A stretch of DNA of 64,000 nt, taken from NCBI GenBank assembly GCA_028023455.1, contig JAQFVV010012416.1, positions 9,927,967 to 9,991,966 of the forward strand, in the 5' to 3' direction. Source of the DNA: Epiperipatus broadwayi. Its lineage: Eukaryota; Onychophora; Udeonychophora; Euonychophora; Peripatidae. The notes beneath the pieces are model-generated. The model was not told the origin of the DNA. It did not search any database and saw nothing but the letters and a program-made list of their open reading frames with translations. The position numbers and the translations under genes were made by a program. Position 1 is the first letter of the stretch, and every line of letters starts with the position of its first letter. Shown here in pieces: positions 23,134 through 35,053 of the stretch.

Positions 23134-24890
23134 TGGAACCTAATATAGAAACAGGGTTAGACATGAGTATGTTGGATCTGGTGAGGATTATTCTTAACAA
23201 AGTTTGGAGAATCTGTGGAAAGTTTGAGAGGTTTAGCAAAAATGTAGGTAAAACATAAGAGGAACAGAAAACAGAATTAAATAACAAAATTAGAAGGGTA
23301 AATGCAGAATTAAAGGATGAAATGGTATAGTCCAGAATTAAGTTTGATGAAAAATTAAAAGAGCAAAAAGTAGAATCCAGTAAAAAAATTGAAGGACTAA
23401 AAGCAGATTATAAAGAGTTGAGGGATGGCATTAATAATAGGTTCAATGCCTCCAGTGTGTGATTTGAAAATTTTAGGCATGATTTGGATGCTAAACTGAA
23501 GGAATTGGATAAAAGATATAATGTGGGATTTGGAGATTTGAGAGAAGTGACCAAAAGACTAGAAAGTAATAGACTTAACTCTGGAGAAATTTGAAGAGAT
23601 TTTTAAAATTAAGGTACACATAAAAATTAAAGATATAAAAAATTTGAGTGTCAGATACCACAATTTAATAAAAGATCCAAGCCCTTCTGAAAGTGAGATT
23701 AGAATTACACAGAAGAAATTTAAAGGAGCTTTGACTATTAATAAGAAAAATAAGGATGCCTATAATGAGTTAGAAGATAATGAAGCAGTCATGCAAGAGA
23801 AATTCAGTAATAAAATTTTAGATAGGGGATATAAAATAGTAAAAATGGAGTTCTACGATAGTTGACAAAAGTGGTACTTTCTGGTCAGAGACCATAAACC
23901 TGCCTATCCTAAAAAAGGAAATTATTATAGGCACCAGAGAGATAAGAAAGATTTTTATTAGAATAAATATAATAAAAAGGTTTAACCTATCACTTTGTAT
24001 TAATAATGATGATATAGACAATAGTAAAGGTTCAAAGGATAAACAATATAATTTCTTGAATAGGCCATACCACAAACGGATAAACCACACCAATTTTAAT
24101 GCTTCAATAACCATTAATCACTGCCATAATTATTGTCATAGATATAGAATAAAGGTACACATTGTAAATAGACATAACCTAAATGATAATAAGTACACAT
24201 TATAAATAGGCATAACCTAAATGATAGTAAGGAGAAGGATCCTTTTATTGAACACCATTCTGAACCTTCTATTAGAAAGCCATTTAAGCACCCCTTTTGT
24301 AATTATAAAACTAAGTGATATAAACTTTGGCATGAGGGTGAAAGAATAGTCCACAATAAGGTCTCTAAAAATATTAAATTTATTAAAAAATTAAATAAAT
24401 TATACAAAGCAGCTTTTAACATTGATTGCCTTAAATGTAATCCCAGAGCAGAAGTCATGGAAAATGAAAGCAACCATCAGAACAAAGAATAAGTCAAATA
24501 ACTCAAGGTACCAAAAGGGTTCTATGAATGTTTGTTCATAACAGAGGATAGGGATTACTTAATGCAATATATCAATTATCATTCTGGGGACTATAAACGG
24601 TATGATTATAAGTCAAATACCAGACCACATTCTTATCATTACTTATATTAAGTAGCTTGTAACAAGCATAAACACAAAACAAAAGTTAATAAATCTTTAA
24701 AGATTCATAAAGTAGGTGCACAGGGAGCAAATATTAAAACAGATATAGATTATCTAGGGACTGAGCAATCATTTTATGAATCAATGTAAAAGAAGGAATA
24801 TGTTGGTAAGAATTTATACCACTTATATAATCTTAAGGATTTTTTTTATAAATATCTTATTCGGATGAAATTAAAGGAGAATATAATGTT
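23134..24890 (+). pseudogene. Degenerate retroelement ORF1-like gene with coiled coil
   Basis: From an ATG at 23134 one frame runs to about 23594 with only three in-frame stops. It reads MEPNIETGLDMSMLDLVRII, then a long charged coiled coil (for example KLKEQKVESSKKIEGLKADY). Frameshifted continuation follows at 23650-23865 (NLSVRYHNLIKDPSPSESEI..), 24260-24490 (HPFCNYKTK..KLWHEGERIVHNK..DCLKCNP) and 24500-24890. The Cys/His-containing parts could be zinc knuckles. The design (helical N terminus, basic middle, Cys-rich end) is that of a retroelement gag or ORF1 protein. I cannot assign it to the LINE or LTR family elsewhere in the window, and no RT follows. Confidence 0.45.
24148..24230. repeat. 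Tandem duplication, about 40 bp, two units
   Basis: GTACACATT(G/A)TAAATAG(A/G)CATAACCTAAATGATA occurs at about 24153-24191 and 24194-24229. It duplicates part of the surrounding ORF1-like pseudogene. Confidence 0.8.
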
Positions 24891-24938
24891 GAAGCATAAA
24901 CAAAGTGGAAGATTGCAGTCCATACCTAGTAAAATCAT

Positions 24939-25037
24939 AATCCATTTTATGCTGTGGCTTGGGGTCCTGATTCAAAACAAATTTTATATGCTGTTGACAA
25001 ACAGCATTTTATCAAATCCCTACAAACAAATGTGAAA
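24939..25037 (+). pseudogene. IFT80: IFT80-like WD40 fragment
   Basis: 33 codons read NPFYAVAWGPDSKQILYAVD followed by KQHFIKSLQTNVK. This resembles the segment of the intraflagellar transport protein IFT80 that runs P-V-Y-S-V-A-W-G-P-D-S...L-Y...K-Q-L-I-I-K-P-L-Q-P-N-A-K, a WD40 repeat of this IFT-B subunit needed to build cilia. The match is from memory of the family, not from a search. A TAA lies in frame at 24930-24932, just upstream, and the expected W-K-A-H-D-G continuation is absent downstream, where the frame stops at a TAG at 25142-25144. It is most likely a stray exon copy or processed fragment. An unspliced real exon is less likely because the upstream acceptor is poor. Confidence 0.55.
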
Positions 25038-25149
25038 TATTTTTGTGACGAGCTCATGATAACCCTATGCCATTTTGATCTAAATAATTTTATTCATGTG
25101 GTTTTTAAATGGTTCTGGATTTTGAAAGTTAGCAAAATACCTTAGTTTG

Positions 25150-26610
25150 GCTGGTCATTATTAGGTCTCAATAGATTTTCTTCTCTCTTGGGAAGGCACA
25201 TGTATATGTTCATATATGATAGAGCTGTGAAGGAGCAATTAAACTTTCAACTTCATGCTAAGAGAACAATGTGGCCAGGTATGGAGCCCAAGAATTTTTC
25301 TTAGCAAGTCATTTTTATAAAATTTAATTCATATTAATGTGAAACAATAGCATATTTGAATTATAATGCACTCTTTCTAACTTTTTAATGCTTAGCAAGT
25401 AGATGCACAGTCTGGATGATTGTTACAATAAAAAAATCTTCTAATCCATGACCTCTGTCAACACAGATGTATTCTGCTTCTGAAATGTTGTGACACCCTT
25501 TTTTACAGTTTATCAAACTTAATTACTTTCATCTGACTTTATAAGGTGTTTATCAATAAGCAGCTTAATTAAATCTCCTCCTCCTTATGAACATTATACC
25601 TGCTTTTTGAATAACATAGGAAAGAAAACTTTATGATGATTAATTATAATTGGAACTAGATAAAGGAAAACCGAAAATAAATAAAAAATTAAAAGCCTTT
25701 TACTAATACAAATTTATTCCTAAATTCTGGAGTTTTATAAGGATTTAGTTAAAAATTCTATTGCAGACTTGATAACTTTTATGAAACTGTTTCTCTTCCT
25801 TTTTCATTTTCATAAAATTAATCTTGCAATTAATTAACAAACTCTTTTTTTCCCTTTGCTTTTGTACAGAAATATTAGTTTGAAATGAAATGTGAGGAAA
25901 CTGGCATACATACTATTCAAACAAAACTTAACTCTTTATTTACTGAGAGTTTAGAATTAAAAATGCTGTTAATTATTATCATTATATTGTTTGTTTAATG
26001 TTTGTAGCTAGTGATGCATGACTGCAGTATATATTATAATGGTAGAGTTATATAAGCCACTATTGAAGTAAATATAAAAAAAAATAAAATTAAACAGTTT
26101 AACCAAGTCAGAAAAAGTATGGAAATTGAATTAACTATATCACAGATTAAAAACAAAATAAAATTTAGTAAAATATATGTGTGTGCAAAAAAGAAGGGCG
26201 AATAACACATTTTAGTAATCACTTACATAACTCTCCATTTTAATGTGGAATGAAAGATGATCAATCATATTGATTAAATTAATATATTTATGAACATATT
26301 AAATAACCTCAATATTACTACATATTCTTTTAAATTTATATAAATAAAGATACGATAAAAGACAAATGATCCCCAAGATGCATTTCATGCTGAACCAGTA
26401 CCCATCTGTTGGTCCAGGTCACTATTTTTTATATTTTTATTATATGAAAAATATTTATCTATATTAAATAATTATATTTTGAATTACAAGTGTCAAAATA
26501 ACTCACATCTTTGACAGCATTCTCTTTAGATAAATATAGTAATGACTTATTAATCATTTAATAAACTAGAGATTTCCAGCACAGATATAAACTTTAAAAC
26601 ATAATTAAAG
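25150..26610. other. AT-rich non-coding stretch with one repeat fragment
   Basis: Nothing coding is recognised. 26340-26440 contains a member of the dispersed family also seen at 27690-27790 and, as complete units, at 45423-46750 (shared core CATTTCATGCTGAACCAG, then GTTGGTCCAG). Confidence 0.6.
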
Positions 26611-26617
26611 ATTAATG

Positions 26618-27562
26618 CACCTGGGTCTTGTTTTATGCAGTAGATAGTAGGTTCTGCAGAAAACCCGCATTAAAAAAAATCACACAAAAATAGACTTAAC
26701 TTACCTTGAAAAATGGGGTATAGGTTCTGCAATTTTCAGACATTGCATAAAAACATAGCAACAAGGAAAAATTACTTTAAATTTCACATTAAAAAAATAA
26801 GGAAATAAAGTATGACTAATAAAAAATTTCAAATATTTGAAAAAAATTACTACAAGACAAACTTTTTTTATTAACTACAATATTTAATTTTTACATTTTT
26901 TCATATATATTTTAATCATTATCACGATTTGACAATATGCAGTTCATTTGTGAACTGGTAAGAAATCAGATTTATTACAAGAGGAAATACAACTAGCTCC
27001 ACTTTCAGTCTTGGGCTGTGTTAATGGTTTCTGTCAACAATGTAATCAGTGATTAAACTTTGAGATGATGATTTTACTAATTGTTTATAAAGCTCTTGAT
27101 ATCCAGACATATAATTATTTGGCTCTCATTGGAATTTAACAGGTTGTTCATTGCAGGAAACTCCCTCAGATTTCCACATTTTCTGATGTTTTTCTTTGTC
27201 TCACACATCAACGTAAAATCTATGATTAACTGATTTTTTACTTATCAGAAAATAATAAATTTGTTTTCATTTGATAGATATTTTTGTTTACTACTGAAAT
27301 AAATTTTAAATGTTCACATTTTGTTTCTATATTAAAAAAATGAGACCGCAATCAAAACAAAAAGATTATACATTATCATTAGAAAGATTATTTTCACTTT
27401 ACAAAATCAACAAAATCTTCATTATTTCTTTTAAAAATCTAAAAGAATATTTATTTCTGTTATATCTAACAAAATATGTTTTAAAAGTCTAAAATTTTTG
27501 AATATTTATTGTATATAACTTCAAAATTGCATTAAAAAAGCCACAAAATGAGAACCCGGGTG
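26618..27562. mobile_element. Pogo/Tigger-like non-autonomous DNA element, copy 1
   Basis: The ends are imperfect inverted repeats, CACCTGGGTCTTGTTTTATGC at the left and, inverted, CACCCGGGTTCTCATTTTGTG at the right; TA follows the right end. The left half (GTTCTGCAGAAAAC, CCTTGAAAAATGGGG, then CAAGACAAACTTTTTTTATT) matches the right half of the element at 39499-40819 read in reverse, so the two belong to one family in opposite orientation. No transposase is encoded. The short frame at 27310-27492 is low-complexity. Confidence 0.7.
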
Positions 27563-30339
27563 TATATGTGATTTTTTAAAATTAAACACACAAACACATG
27601 GAGTTATTCACTTTTCTTTTTTCCACATGTAATATCTTTATAAATATATTAAATAATCTCATTATTACCACATTCTTTTAAATTCATATAAAAATATAAT
27701 AAAAGACAAATGATCCCCAAGATACATTTCATGCTGAACCAGCACTCATCAATTAGTCCAGGTCACTATCTTTCATATATATCTTTATTATATAAAAAAT
27801 ATTTATCTACATTAAATAATTTCATTTTGAATTACAAGTGCCAAATGAAGTCAACTTTGAGATCATCCACTTTAGATAAATATAATAATTTAATATATTT
27901 ATAAATGTATTACAATGGGAAAAAGAAATGTGAAAAACTACATATGTTTGTATGTTTAATTTTTAAAAATCTGATATATTAATCTTTAATTGAGTTTTAA
28001 AATTTATATTTGTGCTAGAAATAATCTCTAGTTTAGTAAATGATTAAAAATAGTCATTACTATATTTATTTAAAGTGGATGGTGTCAAAAATGTGGGTTG
28101 CGTTAATTTGACACTTGTAGTTGAAATTGTAATAAATTAATATAGTTGATATGGAAGGAGAGGACATATACCTCTGAAGTCAGTGATTTAAAATTCTGAA
28201 ATTTAAAATTATAAAATGAAATCTTCATTATTTAAATGTGTATAATATTTAAGCATATATGTGGAAGATATAAAGATTTGCTTAGCACTGAGCCATTTCA
28301 TTCATAATTTTATGATAAGATTTGAGATTACAAATCAGATTTGCATTGACAAATAAGCTGAATAAAAATAATTAAATATAAGAAAGTATTAATAATAGAG
28401 TTCAATATTTATGGTAAACTCAAATAAACGAGAAAAGTCAGAAGTTTAAAACGAAGAACCATTTTTTGATAAATAAATAAATAAATCTTATAAGAAATAT
28501 TTAAACATATTTCATAGTTGACCAAATATTATTGAAATTGATATGTAAGTGGAAATTTGACATATAAATTGAAGTTTTTGCTTTTGTAAAGTGAAGAATT
28601 GATTTTTATTTTAATAATTAATTTGTATAAAGATTATTAGTTTTAATATTTAAGCTTCAATCTTTTAAAACTTAAATATTATAGATTTATAGTTAGAAAA
28701 GAAAAATAATTTCAAGTTAATTGTTTTTTTATTTTTCATGTCCAATTTTTTAAAATTAAATGTCATTAAGAAAGGTAGATTGACCAGAAAAGCAAGATTA
28801 AGAAGCAATTCAACATATTATTTGAAAAACTTATATGCTGTTATCAATTTCAAGGTAACCTAGATAATTGCATGGATGGACTGTGGATATATAAAGAATT
28901 AAAAAACAATATCAAGATCAGATGAAGAGTTAATTTTTAGTTGAAGTTTAATTTCCATTGGAAATTAGTGAAATGAGCTCCCAATTGAAAAGTCTGCTTT
29001 TTTAATGATGTCAAATATATATATATATAAGTTTCTTGAGAACCAAGAAGGGGAGTTAATATATTCAATAGTAGAGCCAAGCCAAACCAGTATTGAAAAT
29101 CATAAGCTTTTATCTTTTTCAGTTGCAATTATGATAGTTATTTACTATGTGTGTATATTATAAAGATTGTATTAATTTCAAGTCTTAATTGAGTCCCTGA
29201 CTATTGACTGCAAATATAATTGCTATGGAGTATTGGATATAGAGTCTAAGGATATAACTTGACTACTGTCTGTCCTACTCTATTCTTGAATCAATAGCCC
29301 ATATACCAGTAAAATTCAATAAAACTATATTTATAAAAGTACAGCTGTAGGAAAAACATTTGGAAAACAATCTCCAAACTAGAAAGATTGATATTTTTTT
29401 GTCATTCATTAGACTAGAGATTATCCATTAATACACTAGAAATATTATTCATTAAGCAGAAGGATTGATTTTGCAAAAAAAAAAAAAATATTTTCAACAC
29501 TGTCTAAAGAGTAATTCTCAAAATTCTATTGTGCACAGTAAAAATAAAAGGAAGATATTAAAGACAATAGCCAAACACATACTAGCTAATAAAATAAAGA
29601 TAAGTTTTCAATTTAAATTATACTTTTTAAAATCTTCAACATAAAGTTAAAAAAATATTTTCAATATGATACTATTAATTAATAATAGAAATAATTTGTA
29701 AAACTCATCATTTTTTCCCTCACTTTTTAAGAGTTAATATTTTTATTTTTATATATATTTTTAACATGACATGCTAATGATAATTTTTTACATTAAAAAA
29801 TTTCTTATGAACTTGTTACATTTAATTAACAAATGATTTTTGTGCAGTATATCCCAATATCTATAGAGAGATTTTAGGGGAATTTAATAAGATAGTAGAG
29901 CCAACTAGAGAGATATGCCTTTTAATTTTTTTTTTATCAGTTTCATAATTTACTATTTTATTCAAGTATGACTTTAAAATATAATAATAGTAGTTATATA
30001 TATCTTTTATCATCTTCTCAACTTCATTCATATCATACATTATACATGTTATAATATGTTATCAAATATACAAGAATTTCAAAATGGTCCAAATCATTTA
30101 TTAAGCTGAGGATTATTAGCCCAGCATATTCAAAACATTATACCAAAATACCCAAAACATTTTATGATCTCAGTTTATACAATGTGTTTCATGAGCAAAT
30201 GTTTACTTTAATCCCATAATTTCCCTCTGTTGTAGTTTTAAGTAATCAATAGATGCTAATTGATGGAACTTTTCAAATTCCTATCCATGCTATTTTATTT
30301 ACAATGCTCATGGCATTTGTCATTATATTATCTGGAGTC
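27563..30339. other. AT-rich non-coding stretch with repeat fragments
   Basis: 27690-27790 carries a fragment of the CATTTCATGCTGAACCAG family. Its neighbouring sequence (to about 27890) matches that around 26460-26570, and parts recur inverted near 28010-28130 (GTGTCAAAAATGTG.., ACTTGTAGTTGAAATT). The rest shows only poly-A/T and TA runs and no exon-like segment. Confidence 0.55.
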
Positions 30340-32365
30340 TGTACCGGTTGAACATGTATATTCATTTAAGACAACCTGGAGTTTAGAGAAAGTACCTCAA
30401 ATTCAGTCAAGTCCAAGATAAATAGATCAGGGACCATCCTGAGTTTGAAGCTATTCCCCATTTTCCAAAATCAATAACCCAATGAACAACATATGCAATG
30501 ATACATTGGAATTTCTTCATTTATACTGACCCGCAGACACCATGGAGAAGACAAGAGACTCAACATTCTAATATTATACTGCCCTGACTAAAAGTATATT
30601 TTAACTAACTTAAAACTAAAAACAATTACTTAATTATTTTGTTAGGGGTTTGAACCCTATTCATAAACCTGGGAATGTAAGATAAGCACATTTATATAGT
30701 TGAAATGGAGGATGAAACGATTCGAATGACTTAGCCAAATAAAAAATATTTTAATAATACAACAAACATTAATATATAATACATGTTATATACATGGGTG
30801 TGTGTAATAATGAGAGGGGTCTGCCATAGTGGCAGGTAATTATGTAATGTTAATCACCCATATGGTTATCGTATGCTCTTTACAACTATTATATACATAT
30901 AGAGATGATGAGTAACAATTGTTTCTGTGCGGTATTAATATGCCAATTATTCTTATAAAGATTTACATTATATTGGTATTAACGCTTTCAATATATATAG
31001 ATAGGATAGGTGATGACCGAATTATACTTTTTAGGAGTTGTCCCTCGATTAATTATATCTTATTAATGCTATTTTCACGCCGTTGAATTTGTGAAAACAG
31101 ATTGCGATACATTATTGATAATACATTTGATAAAGACAAAATATTTACAAATATTACTTTATTTGTGACATTTCTGGGAGGACACTTTATTTCCCTAGAT
31201 CCAGACATTTAAATTATATAACCAAAAAAATTACAAAGATGGGATCTCATACAAAAATCTAAGAAAGTTTTAAATGAAAATAACATTTACTAAGACAGAA
31301 GGATTTGATATATATATTTTAAAAGAGCGCAAATTTTAGTTATTATAGCATCAAAATATATCACAAAAGCAATATAACATATATATATATATATAAGGAG
31401 CGACGGTACTGACATGATGGCATCTATATTTGGGGGTCGTGACCCTCTATTTATTCAGAGCTGTTCTTAGAGAGGCTGAATATGGCAAAGCAAAAGGCCA
31501 GGTATACTGGGATTAGCCCAATGCAGAGTATGCCATTTATGATGAGAATAATCCAGGGTAGCTTGACTACCAGATGTGGATTGAGATGTAAGAAAATACA
31601 TGGGCTCGGAGGTCCAGAGATCCCATATAAAAAGCACACACATTAAAATTAAATAGCCGATATCAGCAACGCACAGAGAAGAATATGTCCCTAACGATGA
31701 TGCTATAATCTAATGCCTAAAATTAAGTGATCTTTGTTTTAATGATATAGTTCATACTGTGGATGCGCAATGTTGGGACAACATATATATAAATGACATT
31801 ATTAAATGAAATAAAATCCTCATTTTATCCCTTTCCCATTTATAATGCTGATAACTAATAAATCCCATCTTCATTGATATTTAAAAAATATATTGCTATA
31901 AACAATATTACCGGAGAATGTATAATAAACTTATAATAATAGATTAATCTAATGGTCACCTTATAAGATTGATAAAATAACATAATAAAATGTTTATAAC
32001 ATTACTTAAACTGATAGATTTATTTTTAATAAATAGATAGAATTATTCCATTCTACCCATGTTGAAAATAGCATTGTGAAAGAAAATATTAATTATGATA
32101 AACACAACCTGGTGGGCATAAGTATGTGCAATAAATCATAAATGAATGGGTTATTAACAACCTCAATATAGTGTAATACAACCACCGTTCGGTTAAACAC
32201 CAGCCGCACTTAATTATGTGATCGACCGTTTCACCACCGATGATGATTACCACAAGCAAGAAGCCAATATACACCCCAAAATTGAGTATATATTCTTAAT
32301 TGAATACTGACATAATATAAAATATCATCCCAGCATTATATTTCCCAATTAAACGCTTCTTCTCT

Positions 32366-32408
32366 GCTGGGCAAATTATTTGAATCGAATAATTTGTTCT
32401 GCCCAGCG
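32366..32408. repeat. Hairpin
   Basis: GCTGGGCAAATTATTTG and AATAATTTGTTCTGCCCAGC are inverted arms around a short loop, giving a stem with one small bulge inside repeat copy A. Confidence 0.75.
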
Positions 32409-33210
32409 CTTGGAATATTTATAAATTTATTCCCGGAATTATCACCGTACAGCAGGAATATCAATTATAGCCCTTCTTTCTTTCCCTTTATTTACGATAC
32501 GAAAGGACTTATTTATCCATTTCGATTGCTTTATTATTATTCTCACTTAATAAACTTGTTAGCTCGAATGACCTAGATTTAATTCACTCTAAATATTTAT
32601 TCGCTTGGTAAAGAAAAGAAAAACGCAAATGACTATTTACTTCCTTTTATAAATAAACTTTTAATTTTGCAATTCGTTATTTCTAATGACATAATAAAAT
32701 CATAAAACACACATATACCTATCACACACCAACATAATATACACATAAATAAAATAGTAAAGAATATAATTCAAATTAAACCTTAAATAAACTAGCGTAA
32801 CCCAATTGTTACTTTCTTATACATTATTATAGTAAAATCATAAGTTCTTTTAATTATATTAGTCCGAAGTATTGCACAAATTTTAATAGTTTTAGTTTCT
32901 GACTGATTTCTTTGTTCACAAATTAATTCTGACATGCATGTATTAATAATAGTTACCTAGGTATGGAGTCCTCAATGAAGGATCAACCATCGAGTGGGAA
33001 AAATTTCCCTTCTTTTACAGAGATGGTTGCTCGCTTTTCCGACGTCCCAGTTAGTGGAGTGAGAGTTTATAATCTTTTGGCATGGGTTTGATTTCTTTCT
33101 AATTCCGAATTTCAGTATGTATTCATCTCTTTAAATATCCTATTGCGAATCTTCAGGCAGATCTGGTTCCATAACGGCGGTCTCTTATCGGCAGCATTTT
33201 AGATGTTATA

Positions 33211-33272
33211 GGTAGTGAGCGAATGGTTGGACGGAGATAGACCGAGCAAACGCCCGTTATTCGCCACTAGCC
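33211..33272. repeat. Hairpin in G+C-richer island
   Basis: GGTAGTGAGCGAAT (33211-33224) pairs with ATTCGCCACTAGCC (33259-33272), with two single-base bulges. The loop holds further complementary bits (GGACGG, CCGAGC). Its composition stands out from the surroundings. It could be a terminal structure of an inserted element or a structured RNA remnant. No tRNA or known RNA is recognised. Confidence 0.5.
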
Positions 33273-33448
33273 CTCCATGTTAGCGTATCCAACTAAGTTC
33301 GTTAACATTTGAATAATACGTCCTCGCTATTCTCTAGACGGTTTCTTCCCTTCTATTATTTTTTATGTTAAGTTTTTGCCAGCAAAAGAAAACACAACCA
33401 GTTACTTCTAAATCAGCTCTGCTTATTTCTGCTATCGTTCTATCGAAG

Positions 33449-33709
33449 GTTACTAATTGCATCATTCCTTTTCATTCTTTATCTTGTACCAATCTATCTG
33501 GAATTTTTTGTACTAGTTTACATTTTTCAATTTTATAATTACAATTATTTTCTTTCATTCTTTTGATACATTTAAAATATTGAATGTTACTAATTGCAAC
33601 ATTCCTTTACATTACTTTATCTTGTACCAATCTATCTAGAAATTTGGTACAAGTTTTACATTTTTAATTTTACAATTACAATTATTTTCTTTCATACTTT
33701 TGATACGTG
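33449..33709. repeat. Tandem duplication, about 137 bp, two units
   Basis: The unit beginning GTTACTAATTGCA(T/A)CATTCC and containing TTATCTTGTACCAATCTATC occurs at 33449-33585 and 33586-33709, with a small number of substitutions and one indel. Confidence 0.85.
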
Positions 33710-33788
33710 ATTTTCTTATTTGACAGAGACGCGTTCATTATACACCCCTCCCATTTCCTTTCTAATCTTCAATCTTTATACACAACCC

Positions 33789-33836
33789 ACCCCCCCCCCC
33801 ACCCCCCCCAACCACTTCTGCTGGGGGGGCCCACCC
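33789..33836. repeat. C-rich low-complexity tract
   Basis: Runs of C with scattered A, then GGGGGGG and CCCACCCCC. It is a strongly strand-biased stretch in very AT-rich DNA, able to form G-quadruplex-like structure on the minus strand. Confidence 0.9.
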
Positions 33837-35053
33837 CCGCCAAACAACGCAATCTTTATTTAGTTTTTTCTAATTTCTTTTAAAATAAGTTTTTAGAATC
33901 CTTTTAACTAACTTTTTTTTTTTCATTTAACCCTTTCACGACTTTCACATAGTTTTGAATACTTACATATTAAAACTGAGTAACTTCTTTTTTTTTATTG
34001 GTTTTCTATTTCTTTTAACGAAACCCTTTTTTCTTTATTATTATTATTGAGGATCAATAATATATGTACATGCGAGACTATATTATATGTAGATATCGCA
34101 ATAGAGAGGTTTAGTTTTAAAAAGGGAGGTTTATCGAGTGGGCTCATGAGGTTGAGTTTGATTGGCATATTAATTTAAATGGCTAAATACATAATATCTA
34201 ATAATCATAATAAATTGCACGCACCAAAGTCTAAAAAAAAATATAAGAGCATAAACAGAATATGTTAGGAAGGATAGTTATAGAGAGTAACAAGTTTTAA
34301 AACATAAATGAGAGTATACAGGTAAGTCAAAGGCATTGAGAGATCTAAACTGCAAAGTTTGAGAATTTGATTAAAGGTTGAAATTTCTTTGGTGGCGGCA
34401 TTGATAGGTTACCCTGCGAGGAGGTTGAGGTGGAGTCCAACTTGTACTCAGTAACTGTTTGAATTCGTGGGTTAATTTATTTTTTGGTGACAGGAAACTT
34501 GCACTTAAGATTTAACAGTTCATGTTTCTGATTTCTTCATTCATTCTAGGAATGGTCTGACAGCAGGAGACAATATCAAAAGGATCGGGAAAGGTTTTAT
34601 TCCCTCTACTCGGGCAGCATTCTTAAAGTTCAAAAATGATGAGGTATTGAGCTGATATTTTTCTGCCAGCTCATATTCATATACACGACATATATATTTT
34701 ATTAAAAAAATATATATTATTTTAAAGTAATACTTATTTTTGTACTAAAAAATATATAAATAATAACACTTATTTTAAAATTGAGTTTTTGAGAGTTTTG
34801 AGATAGATTAAATCAAGGTAAGAAGAAAAAGATCTTGCAAGTTTTTTTTTATAAAAGCTTGTCTTTTAATTTGTTTCTAATAATTAGGAATTCTTTAAGA
34901 TAGGAGGGGGAAGAAAGTATAGAATTTTTCTGCAATTAGCTCTATTGTTGAAACTTTAAAAAGTGGAGGTATTTTTATATTATCTATGACTCTGATCAAT
35001 TAGAATGTTTCCACGGGATTATAAACAAAATATGGAAAAAAAGGAAGGATATT

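Larger units (their letters stand above)
30340..34640 (+). repeat. Long non-coding repeat family, copy A
   Basis: Begins GTACCGGTTGAACATG and shares dispersed blocks with copies B and C: the opening 150 bp ending CAATGAACAAC, CGGTACTGACAT (31395), AATAAATCCCA.CTTC.TTGAT (31858), CGCACCAAA (34219) and GGTTACC.TGC (34407). No frame longer than 62 residues with protein-like composition is present. G+C rises locally at 33000-33300. Insertions make this copy longer than C. The class of element is unknown; a very long LTR or a large non-autonomous element are possible. Confidence 0.5.

Noticed and set aside
34551-34643. Possible exon: good acceptor before 34551, open frame NGLTAGDNIKRIGKGFIPST.., donor-like GAG|GTATTG.
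   Set aside because: The same stretch is partly shared with 60920-60960 inside the long non-coding repeat family, so it is repeat sequence rather than a host exon.
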